Below are positions 17,641 to 24,940 of a stretch of DNA of 64,000 nucleotides, in pieces. Both the position numbers and the translations under genes were made by a program. Source of the DNA: an uncultured Clostridia bacterium. Lineage in GTDB: Bacteria > Bacillota_I > Bacilli_A > RF39 > UBA660. Location of the stretch: the NCBI GenBank assembly GCA_946533175.1, contig CAMNBS010000001.1, positions 38,371 through 102,370 of the forward strand, read 5' to 3'. How positions within the stretch are numbered: the stretch's first letter is position 1; each line of letters starts with the position of its first letter. Below the pieces are notes generated by a model. It was not told the origin of the DNA. It was given only the letters and a program-made list of their open reading frames with translations, and made no database searches.

Positions 17641-18325
17641 CAACATATTCCCCTTTCTTATAATCTTTAAATAAATGTCCATCTTTAAGGGCAATAACAT
17701 GTTTTTTCATTTTATTAACTATATCTTTATCATGAGTAACCATTAATACTGTCGTACCCTCTTTTTTATTAATATCTGCCAATAATTCGACAATTTCCAT
17801 ACTCATAACCGGATCAAGATTACCTGTAGGTTCATCACATATTAATAATTTTGGCTCATTTACAATTGCTCTTGCTATAGCTACACGTTGTTGTTCTCCT
17901 CCAGATAAATTATCTGGATATTCTCTTACTTTACCTTTTAAACCAACCAATTCTAAAGACTTTAACACTTTTGGTCGAATATTACTACGTTTTTCACCAA
18001 TTGCTTCTAAAGCAAAGGCAACATTTTCATAAACTGTAAGTTTAGGTAATAAACGATAATCTTGAAAAACTATTCCTAACCTTCGACGTAATTTAAAAAC
18101 ATTTCTATTTCGTAGTTTACCAACATTAATACCACCAAGAATAATAGATCCCTTTGTAGCTTTTTCTTCTCTATATAAAAGTTTAAATAATGTACTTTTT
18201 CCACAACCAGAACCACCAATAATAAATACAAAATCACCTTTTTCAATACTTAAATTTAAATCATATAAAGCTGTAACACCATTTTTATATTGTTTTGTTA
18301 CATTTTTAAATTCAATAAGACTCAT
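17627..18325 (-). CDS. ftsE: Cell-division ATP-binding protein FtsE
   Basis: 232-aa ABC ATPase: Walker A GGSGCGKST, signature LSGGEQQRVAIARAI, Walker B LLICDEPTGNLD and the switch His in MVTHD. It energises FtsX. The first residues (MSLIEFKNVTKQYKNGVTAL) and gene order ftsE-ftsX with translational overlap leave little doubt. Confidence 0.96.
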   Translation of the reverse strand: MSLIEFKNVTKQYKNGVTALYDLNLSIEKGDFVFIIGGSGCGKSTLFKLLYREEKATKGSIILGGINVGKLRNRNVFKLRRRLGIVFQDYRLLPKLTVYENVAFALEAIGEKRSNIRPKVLKSLELVGLKGKVREYPDNLSGGEQQRVAIARAIVNEPKLLICDEPTGNLDPVMSMEIVELLADINKKEGTTVLMVTHDKDIVNKMKKHVIALKDGHLFKDYKKGEYVDEVL

Positions 18326-18417
18326 AACATCACCATGCTTTCATTCTCACTTATATAACAAATTATATCATATATAAAGAGAAAAGAATATATTTTATAA
18401 TAATATTTCAAAAATAA

Positions 18418-18843
18418 TTATCTTTTTACTTTTTCTCGAAAAACAAATTGTTTCTGGACAATAAAACTAATTATAAATAATAAAATCTCCGTTATTAACT
18501 TAGCAATAAATTTATTGATAGAAAAATAATAGACAAACATATTTAATAACATTGTATTTAAACAAAGAATACAAAAAGCTAATAGAAAATAAGAAATAAT
18601 AGATTTATATAAACTTTTTTTACTTTTAAAAACCATTTTTCTATTTAATGTATAATTAACACTAGATGATATTATTCTAGCTAATATGTTACATAGGCTA
18701 ATATTATTAATTTTTATAGAAAACAATGTAAATAAACTATAATCAATTAAAAAACTAATAATAGATGAAAATGAAAATTTTATTACATCAGTCAATTTAT
18801 GTATCTTGTTATCTTTTTTTCTATCGAACATATGTTTATTCAT
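18418..18843 (-). CDS. GtrA-family membrane protein
   Basis: 141 aa with four transmembrane segments. FSFSSIISFLIDYSLFTLFS, the ARIISSSVNYTLNRKMVF loop and the C-terminal VQKQFVFRE are GtrA hallmarks. GtrA-like proteins are thought to help move lipid-linked sugars across the membrane for wall or surface glycosylation. No glycosyltransferase gene is beside it, so the pathway is unknown. It stands between ftsE and the gap operon. Confidence 0.8.
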   Translation of the reverse strand: MNKHMFDRKKDNKIHKLTDVIKFSFSSIISFLIDYSLFTLFSIKINNISLCNILARIISSSVNYTLNRKMVFKSKKSLYKSIISYFLLAFCILCLNTMLLNMFVYYFSINKFIAKLITEILLFIISFIVQKQFVFREKVKR

Positions 18844-18917
18844 CTCACTTTCTTACAATTTGACACTACTCTATCTTTATTTTAACTCTAAAAGAATCTA
18901 TTCAGCAAGTAATATTA

Positions 18918-18958
18918 TAAAAAAAACAAATAAATTTTTTTTAATTTATTTGTTTTTA
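18918..18958 (-). terminator. Terminator of the gap operon
   Basis: Minus-strand stem ACAAATAAATT/AATTTATTTGT with an A-rich loop followed by TTTTTT, just past the stop of the 45-aa membrane protein. Confidence 0.8.
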
Positions 18959-18960
18959 TT

Positions 18961-19098
18961 TCATCTTTTTTTACTTTGATACTTATCAGTTACAAAATAA
19001 CCAATAATAGCAAAAATAAGAAATAATATTACTAAGCAATATACAAAATATGTAAATCCAGATATTGTATCTCGAAAAAATCTTACAATATATTCCAT
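18961..19098 (-). CDS. 45-aa single-span membrane protein after gap
   Basis: Short frame starting at the ATG at 19098, 6 bases after the gap stop, with AGTAGGG as a weak SD and a TGA stop. The product has a basic amphipathic N-terminus (EYIVRFFRDT), one long hydrophobic helix (about 14-37) and a positively charged tail (DKYQSKKR). The position between gap and the operon terminator supports expression. No family is recognised. Confidence 0.6.
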   Translation of the reverse strand: MEYIVRFFRDTISGFTYFVYCLVILFLIFAIIGYFVTDKYQSKKR

Positions 19099-19104
19099 AG
19101 AACC

Positions 19105-20106
19105 CTACTTATTCATTAAATATTTAGCAGTTCTAACCATTTGAGCACTATATCCCATTTCATTATCATACCATGCTACTATTTTAACAAGTTGGCGATT
19201 ATTAACTTCTAAAACATTCGTTGACAATCCATCAACTACAGCACCATACATTAATCCAATAACATCACTTGATACAATAGGATCTTCCGTATACATAATC
19301 GTTTCATTTTGATTATTTTTAAATAATTCGTTAATTTCTTCTTTAGTAGTGTTTTTCTTTAATTCCAAAGTTAAATCAATAACAGATCCAGTTGGTACCG
19401 GAACACGCATAGCAGTTCCATCTAGTTTACCTTTAAGATCCTTAATAACTTCACCAATGGCACTAGCAGCCCCAGTAGAAGCAGGTACAATATTAGCTGC
19501 TGCAGCTCTACCACGACGAGAATACATTCCTTTTTTATGTGCAACATCTAAAGTTGCTTGATCATTTGTATAAGCATGAACCGTTGTCATATATCCTTTT
19601 TCAATTCCTAAATTATCATTAATAACTTTAAGAACCGGTGCTAGGCAATTAGTTGTGCAACTAGCTGCTGATATTACCTCTTCACTTCCATCTAACGTTT
19701 CTTCATTAACATTATATACGATAGTTTTCAAATCACCTTTAGCAGGAGCCGAAATAATAACTTTTTTAGCACCTGCTGTAATGTGAGCATATGCACCCTC
19801 TTTACTAGTAAAGAAACCTGTACACTCAAATACAACATCAATCCCCATTTCTTTCCATGGCAAATTACTAGGATCTTTTTCACTTAAAACTCTTATTTTT
19901 TTTCCTCGAACTATAATATTTTCGTCATCACTTTGAATACTATTAACATCATAATTACGGTGATTTGTATCATATTTTAATAAATAAGCTAATTGGTGAG
20001 CATCCGTTAAATCATTAATTGCAACAACCTCCATTTTAGGATCATCATTCATTAAACGAAATACTAATCTCCCAATTCTTCCAAAACCATTAATTGCAAC
20101 TTTCAT
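19105..20106 (-). CDS. gap: Glyceraldehyde-3-phosphate dehydrogenase
   Basis: 333-aa glycolytic enzyme converting G3P, NAD+ and phosphate to 1,3-bisphosphoglycerate. The NAD-binding GFGRIGRLVFR (7-17), the active-site SAASCTTNCLAP with the catalytic first Cys, and the C-terminal VAWYDNEMGYS are intact. It follows the kinase-like gene by 23 bases and is probably co-transcribed with it; the 45-aa membrane protein follows. Confidence 0.97.
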   Translation of the reverse strand: MKVAINGFGRIGRLVFRLMNDDPKMEVVAINDLTDAHQLAYLLKYDTNHRNYDVNSIQSDDENIIVRGKKIRVLSEKDPSNLPWKEMGIDVVFECTGFFTSKEGAYAHITAGAKKVIISAPAKGDLKTIVYNVNEETLDGSEEVISAASCTTNCLAPVLKVINDNLGIEKGYMTTVHAYTNDQATLDVAHKKGMYSRRGRAAAANIVPASTGAASAIGEVIKDLKGKLDGTAMRVPVPTGSVIDLTLELKKNTTKEEINELFKNNQNETIMYTEDPIVSSDVIGLMYGAVVDGLSTNVLEVNNRQLVKIVAWYDNEMGYSAQMVRTAKYLMNK

Positions 20107-20129
20107 TTTATCATCTTCCTTTCATTTAT

Positions 20130-21776
20130 CTAAAAGCAGCTTCCACCAATAAATTCACGTACAATTGAATCAGCTGGTATCGCTTCGCTTGGAATTGGTA
20201 AAAATACATCTAATACCTTCATTAATCTTACTGCCTCTGAATAATTAGGATCATCCGTCTTTACAGAATATAAAAGAGGCATAACATAAGTTTTTAATAA
20301 GCAGAATTCATATATTAAAGCAGTATCAAAAACAAAATCAGCTTCATCCTGATATGGGAAAATATATTTTTCTTCCCCTTCTCTAACATCTTTCCAAAGT
20401 CTTAATGTATCAGAAACAGTATATCCTCTAGTACGATTATCACGAATCATACGTCGTAATAGGCGATTATCTGTTAAATAAATGCGATTATCACGATCGA
20501 TATTAACAGAAGTTAATGGTGATAAATATATTTTATATTTAACATCACGATTAATATCTACTAATAACTTTGGATTTAAAGCATGAATTCCTTCGATTAA
20601 TAAAATATCTGTAGGTAATAGAGTCATTTCCTTTTTAAACTTTTTCTCCCCGCTATAGAAATCAAATGTTGGCATTTTAACCGTTTTACCTTCTAATAAA
20701 TCTTTAATTGTTTTATTAAATAATTTTAAATCTATTGCTTCTAAGCATTCAAAATCATATTCACCATTTTCTTTTTTTGGTGTATCAGCTCGATCTTTAA
20801 AAAAGTCATCCATGGAAATCATTTTAGGTGTTAAACCAAAACTATGTAAATAAACTGCAAGTTTAGTACAAGCAGTTGTCTTTCCACTACTAGATGGTCC
20901 AGCTATTAAAACTACCTTTACTTTATTATTCGTTTTTCGAATAAGTTTCACTTGATCAAGAATGCGATTATTCATTAACGTCTCACTAATTCTTATTAAA
21001 TGATCCATATATCCCAAAGAAACAACTTTATTTAAATCACTCGAATTTTCAACATGAATAAGTTTTCCCCATTCTTTAGCTTCTTTGAACACATCAAATA
21101 GTTTTTCATGATGAACATAATCTTTTATCTTTCCGGTATTTATACTTGGAAACTGTAATATAAATTCTTTTTCATTTAAATATGTTAATTTAAACTCACT
21201 TAAACATGACGTTTCACAAGGCATTTTGCTAAAAATATAATTATACATATTTCCTATTTTGTATAAATGAACGTAGGTACTAGTCATATATTCTAACAAA
21301 CGAACTTTAGATGTATCATTAGTTTTCTTAAAATAATCAATAGCCTCATTTTTTAAAACCGTCATTTTATTAATTGGTAAATTTGCCTCAACTACTGCCT
21401 TTATTTTCTTTTCAACATTATTTAAATCTTCTTTCGTAATGTCTTCATCAACTTCAATACATATAGCTTTATCAACTGAATGTTTTACAGTTATACGATT
21501 TTTTCCATGATATAATTCATCAAACGCATAATTAAGTAATAAAATAAGACCATTAACATATATTCTATTAGCTAAAGGACTAGTAACATCTAAAAATACA
21601 ATATTATCATTATCATTAGGTGTATAACTTAATTCATGTACAATATCATTAACTGAAGCTACTATTGGTCTACGACCTTTACTTTTAAACATTTTAGATA
21701 TTTCTAGTAAACTAGTTCCACGCGATACCTCAATTTCCATTCCATCAACACTAACTTTAATATTTTCTACTATCAT
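20130..21776 (-). CDS. TGS-domain nucleoside (uridine) kinase-like protein
   Basis: 548 aa. An N-terminal TGS-like domain (1-60) and ThrRS-like second module (about 65-235) are fused to a uridine-kinase/PRK P-loop domain (about 285-545) with AGPSSSGKTT, MDDFF and IEGIHALNP. This fusion is common in Bacillota and Bacteroidota and is annotated as a nucleoside kinase; the physiological substrate is not settled. It has a promoter just upstream and shares an operon with gap. Confidence 0.85.
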   Translation of the reverse strand: MIVENIKVSVDGMEIEVSRGTSLLEISKMFKSKGRRPIVASVNDIVHELSYTPNDNDNIVFLDVTSPLANRIYVNGLILLLNYAFDELYHGKNRITVKHSVDKAICIEVDEDITKEDLNNVEKKIKAVVEANLPINKMTVLKNEAIDYFKKTNDTSKVRLLEYMTSTYVHLYKIGNMYNYIFSKMPCETSCLSEFKLTYLNEKEFILQFPSINTGKIKDYVHHEKLFDVFKEAKEWGKLIHVENSSDLNKVVSLGYMDHLIRISETLMNNRILDQVKLIRKTNNKVKVVLIAGPSSSGKTTACTKLAVYLHSFGLTPKMISMDDFFKDRADTPKKENGEYDFECLEAIDLKLFNKTIKDLLEGKTVKMPTFDFYSGEKKFKKEMTLLPTDILLIEGIHALNPKLLVDINRDVKYKIYLSPLTSVNIDRDNRIYLTDNRLLRRMIRDNRTRGYTVSDTLRLWKDVREGEEKYIFPYQDEADFVFDTALIYEFCLLKTYVMPLLYSVKTDDPNYSEAVRLMKVLDVFLPIPSEAIPADSIVREFIGGSCF

Positions 21777-21799
21777 AACCTATTCCTATTCTTATATGT

Positions 21800-21828
21800 A
21801 GTATATCATTTATTCAAAAAAAAGTAAA
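21800..21828 (-). promoter_or_regulatory. Promoter of the kinase-gap operon
   Basis: TTTACT (21823-21828), 17-bp spacer, TATACT (21800-21805) on the minus strand. Confidence 0.6.
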
Positions 21829-21890
21829 TCCATCTACATATTTTATCGTATAAAAAAATAATTAATACATAATCTATTATGGGTGATAAA

Positions 21891-22475
21891 ATGAATTTAA
21901 TTCCAATAATTATTGATAAAGAACAAAATGGAGAAAGAAGTTATGATATATTTTCCCGTTTATTAAAAGATCGTATTATTCTATTAAGTGGTGAAATTAA
22001 TGATTACAATGCTAATATTATAATTAGTGAACTATTATACCTTGATTCTATTAATCATAATGATATTTCATTATATATTAACAGTCCCGGTGGATCTATT
22101 ACTAGCGGATTTGCAATTATGGATACCATGAATTTTATTAAAAGTGATGTATCAACAATATGTATTGGAATGGCTGCAAGTATGGGAGCTTTCTTATTAT
22201 CATGTGGAACAAAAGGAAAAAGATATATTCTTCCCAATGCTGAAGTTATGATTCATCAGCCTCTTGGTGGAGCAACAGGTCAAGCAACAGAAATTAAAAT
22301 TGCTGCCGAACGTATTTTAAAAATGAAAGAAAAGCTCAATATTATATTATCCCAAAATACTAAACAAAAAATATCTAAAATAGAACAAGACACAGAAAGA
22401 GACCATTATCTAGATGCTAATGAAGCTCTTCTTTATGGTATTGTTGATAAAATATTAGAAAAAAAGAACAATTAA
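21891..22475 (+). CDS. clpP: ATP-dependent Clp protease proteolytic subunit
   Basis: 194-aa serine peptidase that forms the degradation chamber for ClpC/ClpX. The catalytic triad is intact: Ser97 in GMAASMGA, His122 in MIHQPLGG and Asp171 in ERDHYLDA. The start is the ATG at 21891 (MNLIPIII), which has GGGTGAT 4 bases upstream; the longer frame's ATG overlaps that SD. The N-terminus (IIIDKEQNGERSYDIFSRLL) is ClpP-like. It is one of few + strand genes left of oriC. No CtsR or CIRCE box was seen upstream. Confidence 0.94.
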   Translation: MNLIPIIIDKEQNGERSYDIFSRLLKDRIILLSGEINDYNANIIISELLYLDSINHNDISLYINSPGGSITSGFAIMDTMNFIKSDVSTICIGMAASMGAFLLSCGTKGKRYILPNAEVMIHQPLGGATGQATEIKIAAERILKMKEKLNIILSQNTKQKISKIEQDTERDHYLDANEALLYGIVDKILEKKNN

Positions 22476-22491
22476 TGTTCTTTTTTTATTT
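22462..22491. terminator. Bidirectional terminator between clpP and whiA
   Basis: AAAAAAGAACA-TTA-ATGTTCTTTTTTT: symmetric hairpin with A-tract and T-tract, usable for clpP (+) and whiA (-), which converge here. Confidence 0.85.
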
Positions 22492-23418
22492 ATTTTCTTT
22501 TAATTTACTAGCTATTTCTTTTATTTTCCTAAAGCGATGATTTAAACCCGATTTAGTAATAGATTTTCCTATCTCTAGACTCATTATACTACTTAATTCT
22601 TGCAAAGATGATTCTGGATATTTTAACCGATAAGTACATGCATCCTTTAATTTATCATCTAAAAAATCTATACCTAATTTTTCCATAATATAATTAATAT
22701 CTTTAATTTGACTATTACATGTATTTATCGTTTTTTCAATATTAGCTTGTTCCATATTATTTAATCGATTAGTCATATTTTTATGATCACGATATATTCT
22801 TATATCTTCGTAATACATAACTGCCTGAGAAGCATTAATAATTCTCAAAAAATCACCAATTTTTTCAGCTTCTTTAACATATACCATGTACTTTTTATCT
22901 TTTAATATAACTTTACTATTTAAATAATATCCATTTAATAAATTATTAATAAATAATGCTTCTTCTTCATTATTAATAAAAAATTCTAAATGATATCGAC
23001 TTGTCTTCGGATCATTAACGCTTCCACAAGATAGGAAAATTCCCTTTAAATAGGCCCTTTTCTCATTTTCACTATCCATCAAATAGCTATTAACTACTTT
23101 TAAATAATGCATATTATCATCAACAATAGATAAATCCTTCAAAATAAAGGAAATATCACCAGTCACCTTAACAACATATAACCTATTTCTATTAAAAGAA
23201 TTTTCTTTATCATCTATAGTAACTGGCACATTATATATATTTAAAAAAAGAAGATATATTCGTTTAGCAACTTTAGAATTTTCCGTTATTATTGTAATAT
23301 TATTATTATCATATTTTCCACTATTTCGAATAATGGCCGACAACATAGCCAAATTCTCACTCCGATCGCCATCATAACTAGCAACTTCATTTTTTACATT
23401 ACTCGTAAAGGAAATCAT
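22486..23418 (-). CDS. whiA: WhiA DNA-binding protein
   Basis: 310 aa. N-terminal LAGLIDADG-like region (about 1-200; AYLKGIFLSCGSVNDPKTSRYHLEF) and a C-terminal helix-turn-helix (about 215-310; ESSLQELSSIMSLEIGKSITKSGLNHRFRKI). In Bacillota WhiA influences division and chromosome segregation. It overlaps lgt by ATGA. The usual rapZ-yvcK partners are not present in the window. Confidence 0.95.
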   Translation of the reverse strand: MISFTSNVKNEVASYDGDRSENLAMLSAIIRNSGKYDNNNITIITENSKVAKRIYLLFLNIYNVPVTIDDKENSFNRNRLYVVKVTGDISFILKDLSIVDDNMHYLKVVNSYLMDSENEKRAYLKGIFLSCGSVNDPKTSRYHLEFFINNEEEALFINNLLNGYYLNSKVILKDKKYMVYVKEAEKIGDFLRIINASQAVMYYEDIRIYRDHKNMTNRLNNMEQANIEKTINTCNSQIKDINYIMEKLGIDFLDDKLKDACTYRLKYPESSLQELSSIMSLEIGKSITKSGLNHRFRKIKEIASKLKENK

Positions 23419-24203
23419 TTTTCTACCTCACTATTATATTTTTCTCTTTTTCTATTTACTATTATTAAAATCAAACCACTAACAAATAATATAATCGAAA
23501 TAACTTGAGCCATTTTTAAATTTCCTAACATTAAACTATCCGTTCGAAGTGATTCAACCCAAAAACGAATAATACTATACCACATTAGATATATACCAGT
23601 AATAGTACCTATTTTAATTTTTTTATTTCGACGTAAAATTATTAAAATAATAAAACCAATTAAATTAAAAAAAGCTTCATAAAAAAAGGTCGGATGATAA
23701 TAATTTCCATTTATATACATTCCCTCAATTATAAAATTTGGAAGATGAAGTTTTTCAAGAAATTCTCGGGATACAACACCACCATGAGCTTCACTATTAA
23801 AAAAATTACCCCAACGACCAATAACTTGACCAATCATTAAACCAGGTGCACATATATCTAGCATTAAAAGTATAGATAAACCATTTTTTCGACAATAAAA
23901 GAAAATAGCTAAAGCTGCCCCAATTATTCCTCCATGAATAGCAAGGCCACCATTCCATACCTTAATTATTTCAATTGGATATGTTAAATAATAATCCAAA
24001 TTAAATAAAACATAATATATTCTAGCTCCTAAAAAACCAAAGATAATTGCCCAAAAAGCCATGTTTTCAAATTTAGTTAAATTAATTTTGTGTTTTTTAA
24101 TTTCTATATAAGCAACAACAATACCTAAAAAGACTCCTAAAAACATCGTAATAGAATACCAATATATTTTAATAAATCCTAAGTCTAATGCCACTCTATT
24201 CAT
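23415..24203 (-). CDS. lgt: Prolipoprotein diacylglyceryl transferase
   Basis: 262-aa, seven-span membrane enzyme that moves diacylglycerol onto the lipobox Cys of prolipoproteins. GGLAIHGGIIGA and the Lgt signature IGRWGNFFNSEAHGG are intact. The stop TGA overlaps the whiA start, showing that TGA is a stop codon in this organism. YidC in this window carries a lipobox and is a probable substrate. Confidence 0.96.
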   Translation of the reverse strand: MNRVALDLGFIKIYWYSITMFLGVFLGIVVAYIEIKKHKINLTKFENMAFWAIIFGFLGARIYYVLFNLDYYLTYPIEIIKVWNGGLAIHGGIIGAALAIFFYCRKNGLSILLMLDICAPGLMIGQVIGRWGNFFNSEAHGGVVSREFLEKLHLPNFIIEGMYINGNYYHPTFFYEAFFNLIGFIILIILRRNKKIKIGTITGIYLMWYSIIRFWVESLRTDSLMLGNLKMAQVISIILFVSGLILIIVNRKREKYNSEVEK

Positions 24204-24247
24204 AATATCTCCTCACCTATAGTATATAATATAAGAGTAAAGAAAAC

Positions 24248-24290
24248 AATTAAAAAAAGCAAATTAAATATATTTCAATTTGCTTTGTTT
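24248..24290 (-). terminator. Terminator of the 196-aa membrane protein gene
   Basis: Minus-strand stem AAAGCAAATT/AATTTGCTTT with a 10-base loop followed by TTTT. Confidence 0.8.
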
Positions 24291-24293
24291 TTA

Positions 24294-24884
24294 TTATAAA
24301 CTTAATTCCAATACTTTCTCATGGTTATCTATTAAATCTTTGGAAAAAGTCCGAATTAACTCATTAAGTCTATTTTGAATATCAATAAGAGTATTATTCT
24401 TATAATCAACCAATAATATTCCCATTAGAATAGAAGAAATAAGCATAACCGTACTATAAACAATCGAACTATTAAAATTATGCTCACTGTTTAATAAAAC
24501 ATAAGAAATCAAGTCAACTATTCCTAAGGCATAAATTCTTTCTAAGCTATCTAACTTCATTTTTTTTAAATCATCATAATAGCGTATTTTTTCAAAAATT
24601 TTCTTAAATTGTTGTTCACTTTGACCAATTAATTGATAAACATGAGAATCTTTTGATAGCTCATTTAGAATCAAATTATGTTGTTCAGCATACAAAATTA
24701 AATATTGAACTATTAATGAATGGTCATCAGTAATAACACTTGTTTCATCATCATAGATAATTATTGCTTCCGAATAACTATTTTTATCCTTATTTAAGGT
24801 ATAACCTATCATATAAATTTCACTGACTTTTTCAAAATTCATTTTTTTTAAAGAGACTTTTCTTTTACCTACTTCATATTTCAT
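24294..24884 (-). CDS. Unknown protein with C-terminal hydrophobic segments
   Basis: 196 aa. A basic N-terminus (MKYEVGKRKVSLKKMNFEKV) is followed by a mixed domain (EAIIIYDDETSVITDDHSLIV) and, after a helical stretch, about two hydrophobic helices (IYALGIVDLISYVLL; SSIVYSTVMLISSILMGILL) near 115-160. No family recognised. The start at 24884 has GAGG 6 bases upstream and lies downstream of the promoter; the longer frame would start above the -10. Monocistronic, with a consensus promoter whose spacer is a palindrome, suggesting tight regulation. Confidence 0.7.
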   Translation of the reverse strand: MKYEVGKRKVSLKKMNFEKVSEIYMIGYTLNKDKNSYSEAIIIYDDETSVITDDHSLIVQYLILYAEQHNLILNELSKDSHVYQLIGQSEQQFKKIFEKIRYYDDLKKMKLDSLERIYALGIVDLISYVLLNSEHNFNSSIVYSTVMLISSILMGILLVDYKNNTLIDIQNRLNELIRTFSKDLIDNHEKVLELSL

Positions 24885-24909
24885 ATTAAACCTCAAATTA
24901 CAAGGATAT

Positions 24910-24938
24910 ATTTTAACAAGAAAAGAATTTCTTGTCAA
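24910..24938 (-). promoter_or_regulatory. Promoter with palindromic spacer (candidate operator)
   Basis: TTGACA (24933-24938), 17-bp spacer, TAAAAT (24910-24915) on the minus strand. The spacer contains ACAAGAAA-N4-TTTCTTGT (24916-24935), perfect 8-bp arms between -35 and -10, where a repressor dimer could bind. Confidence 0.7.
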
Positions 24939-24940
24939 TT

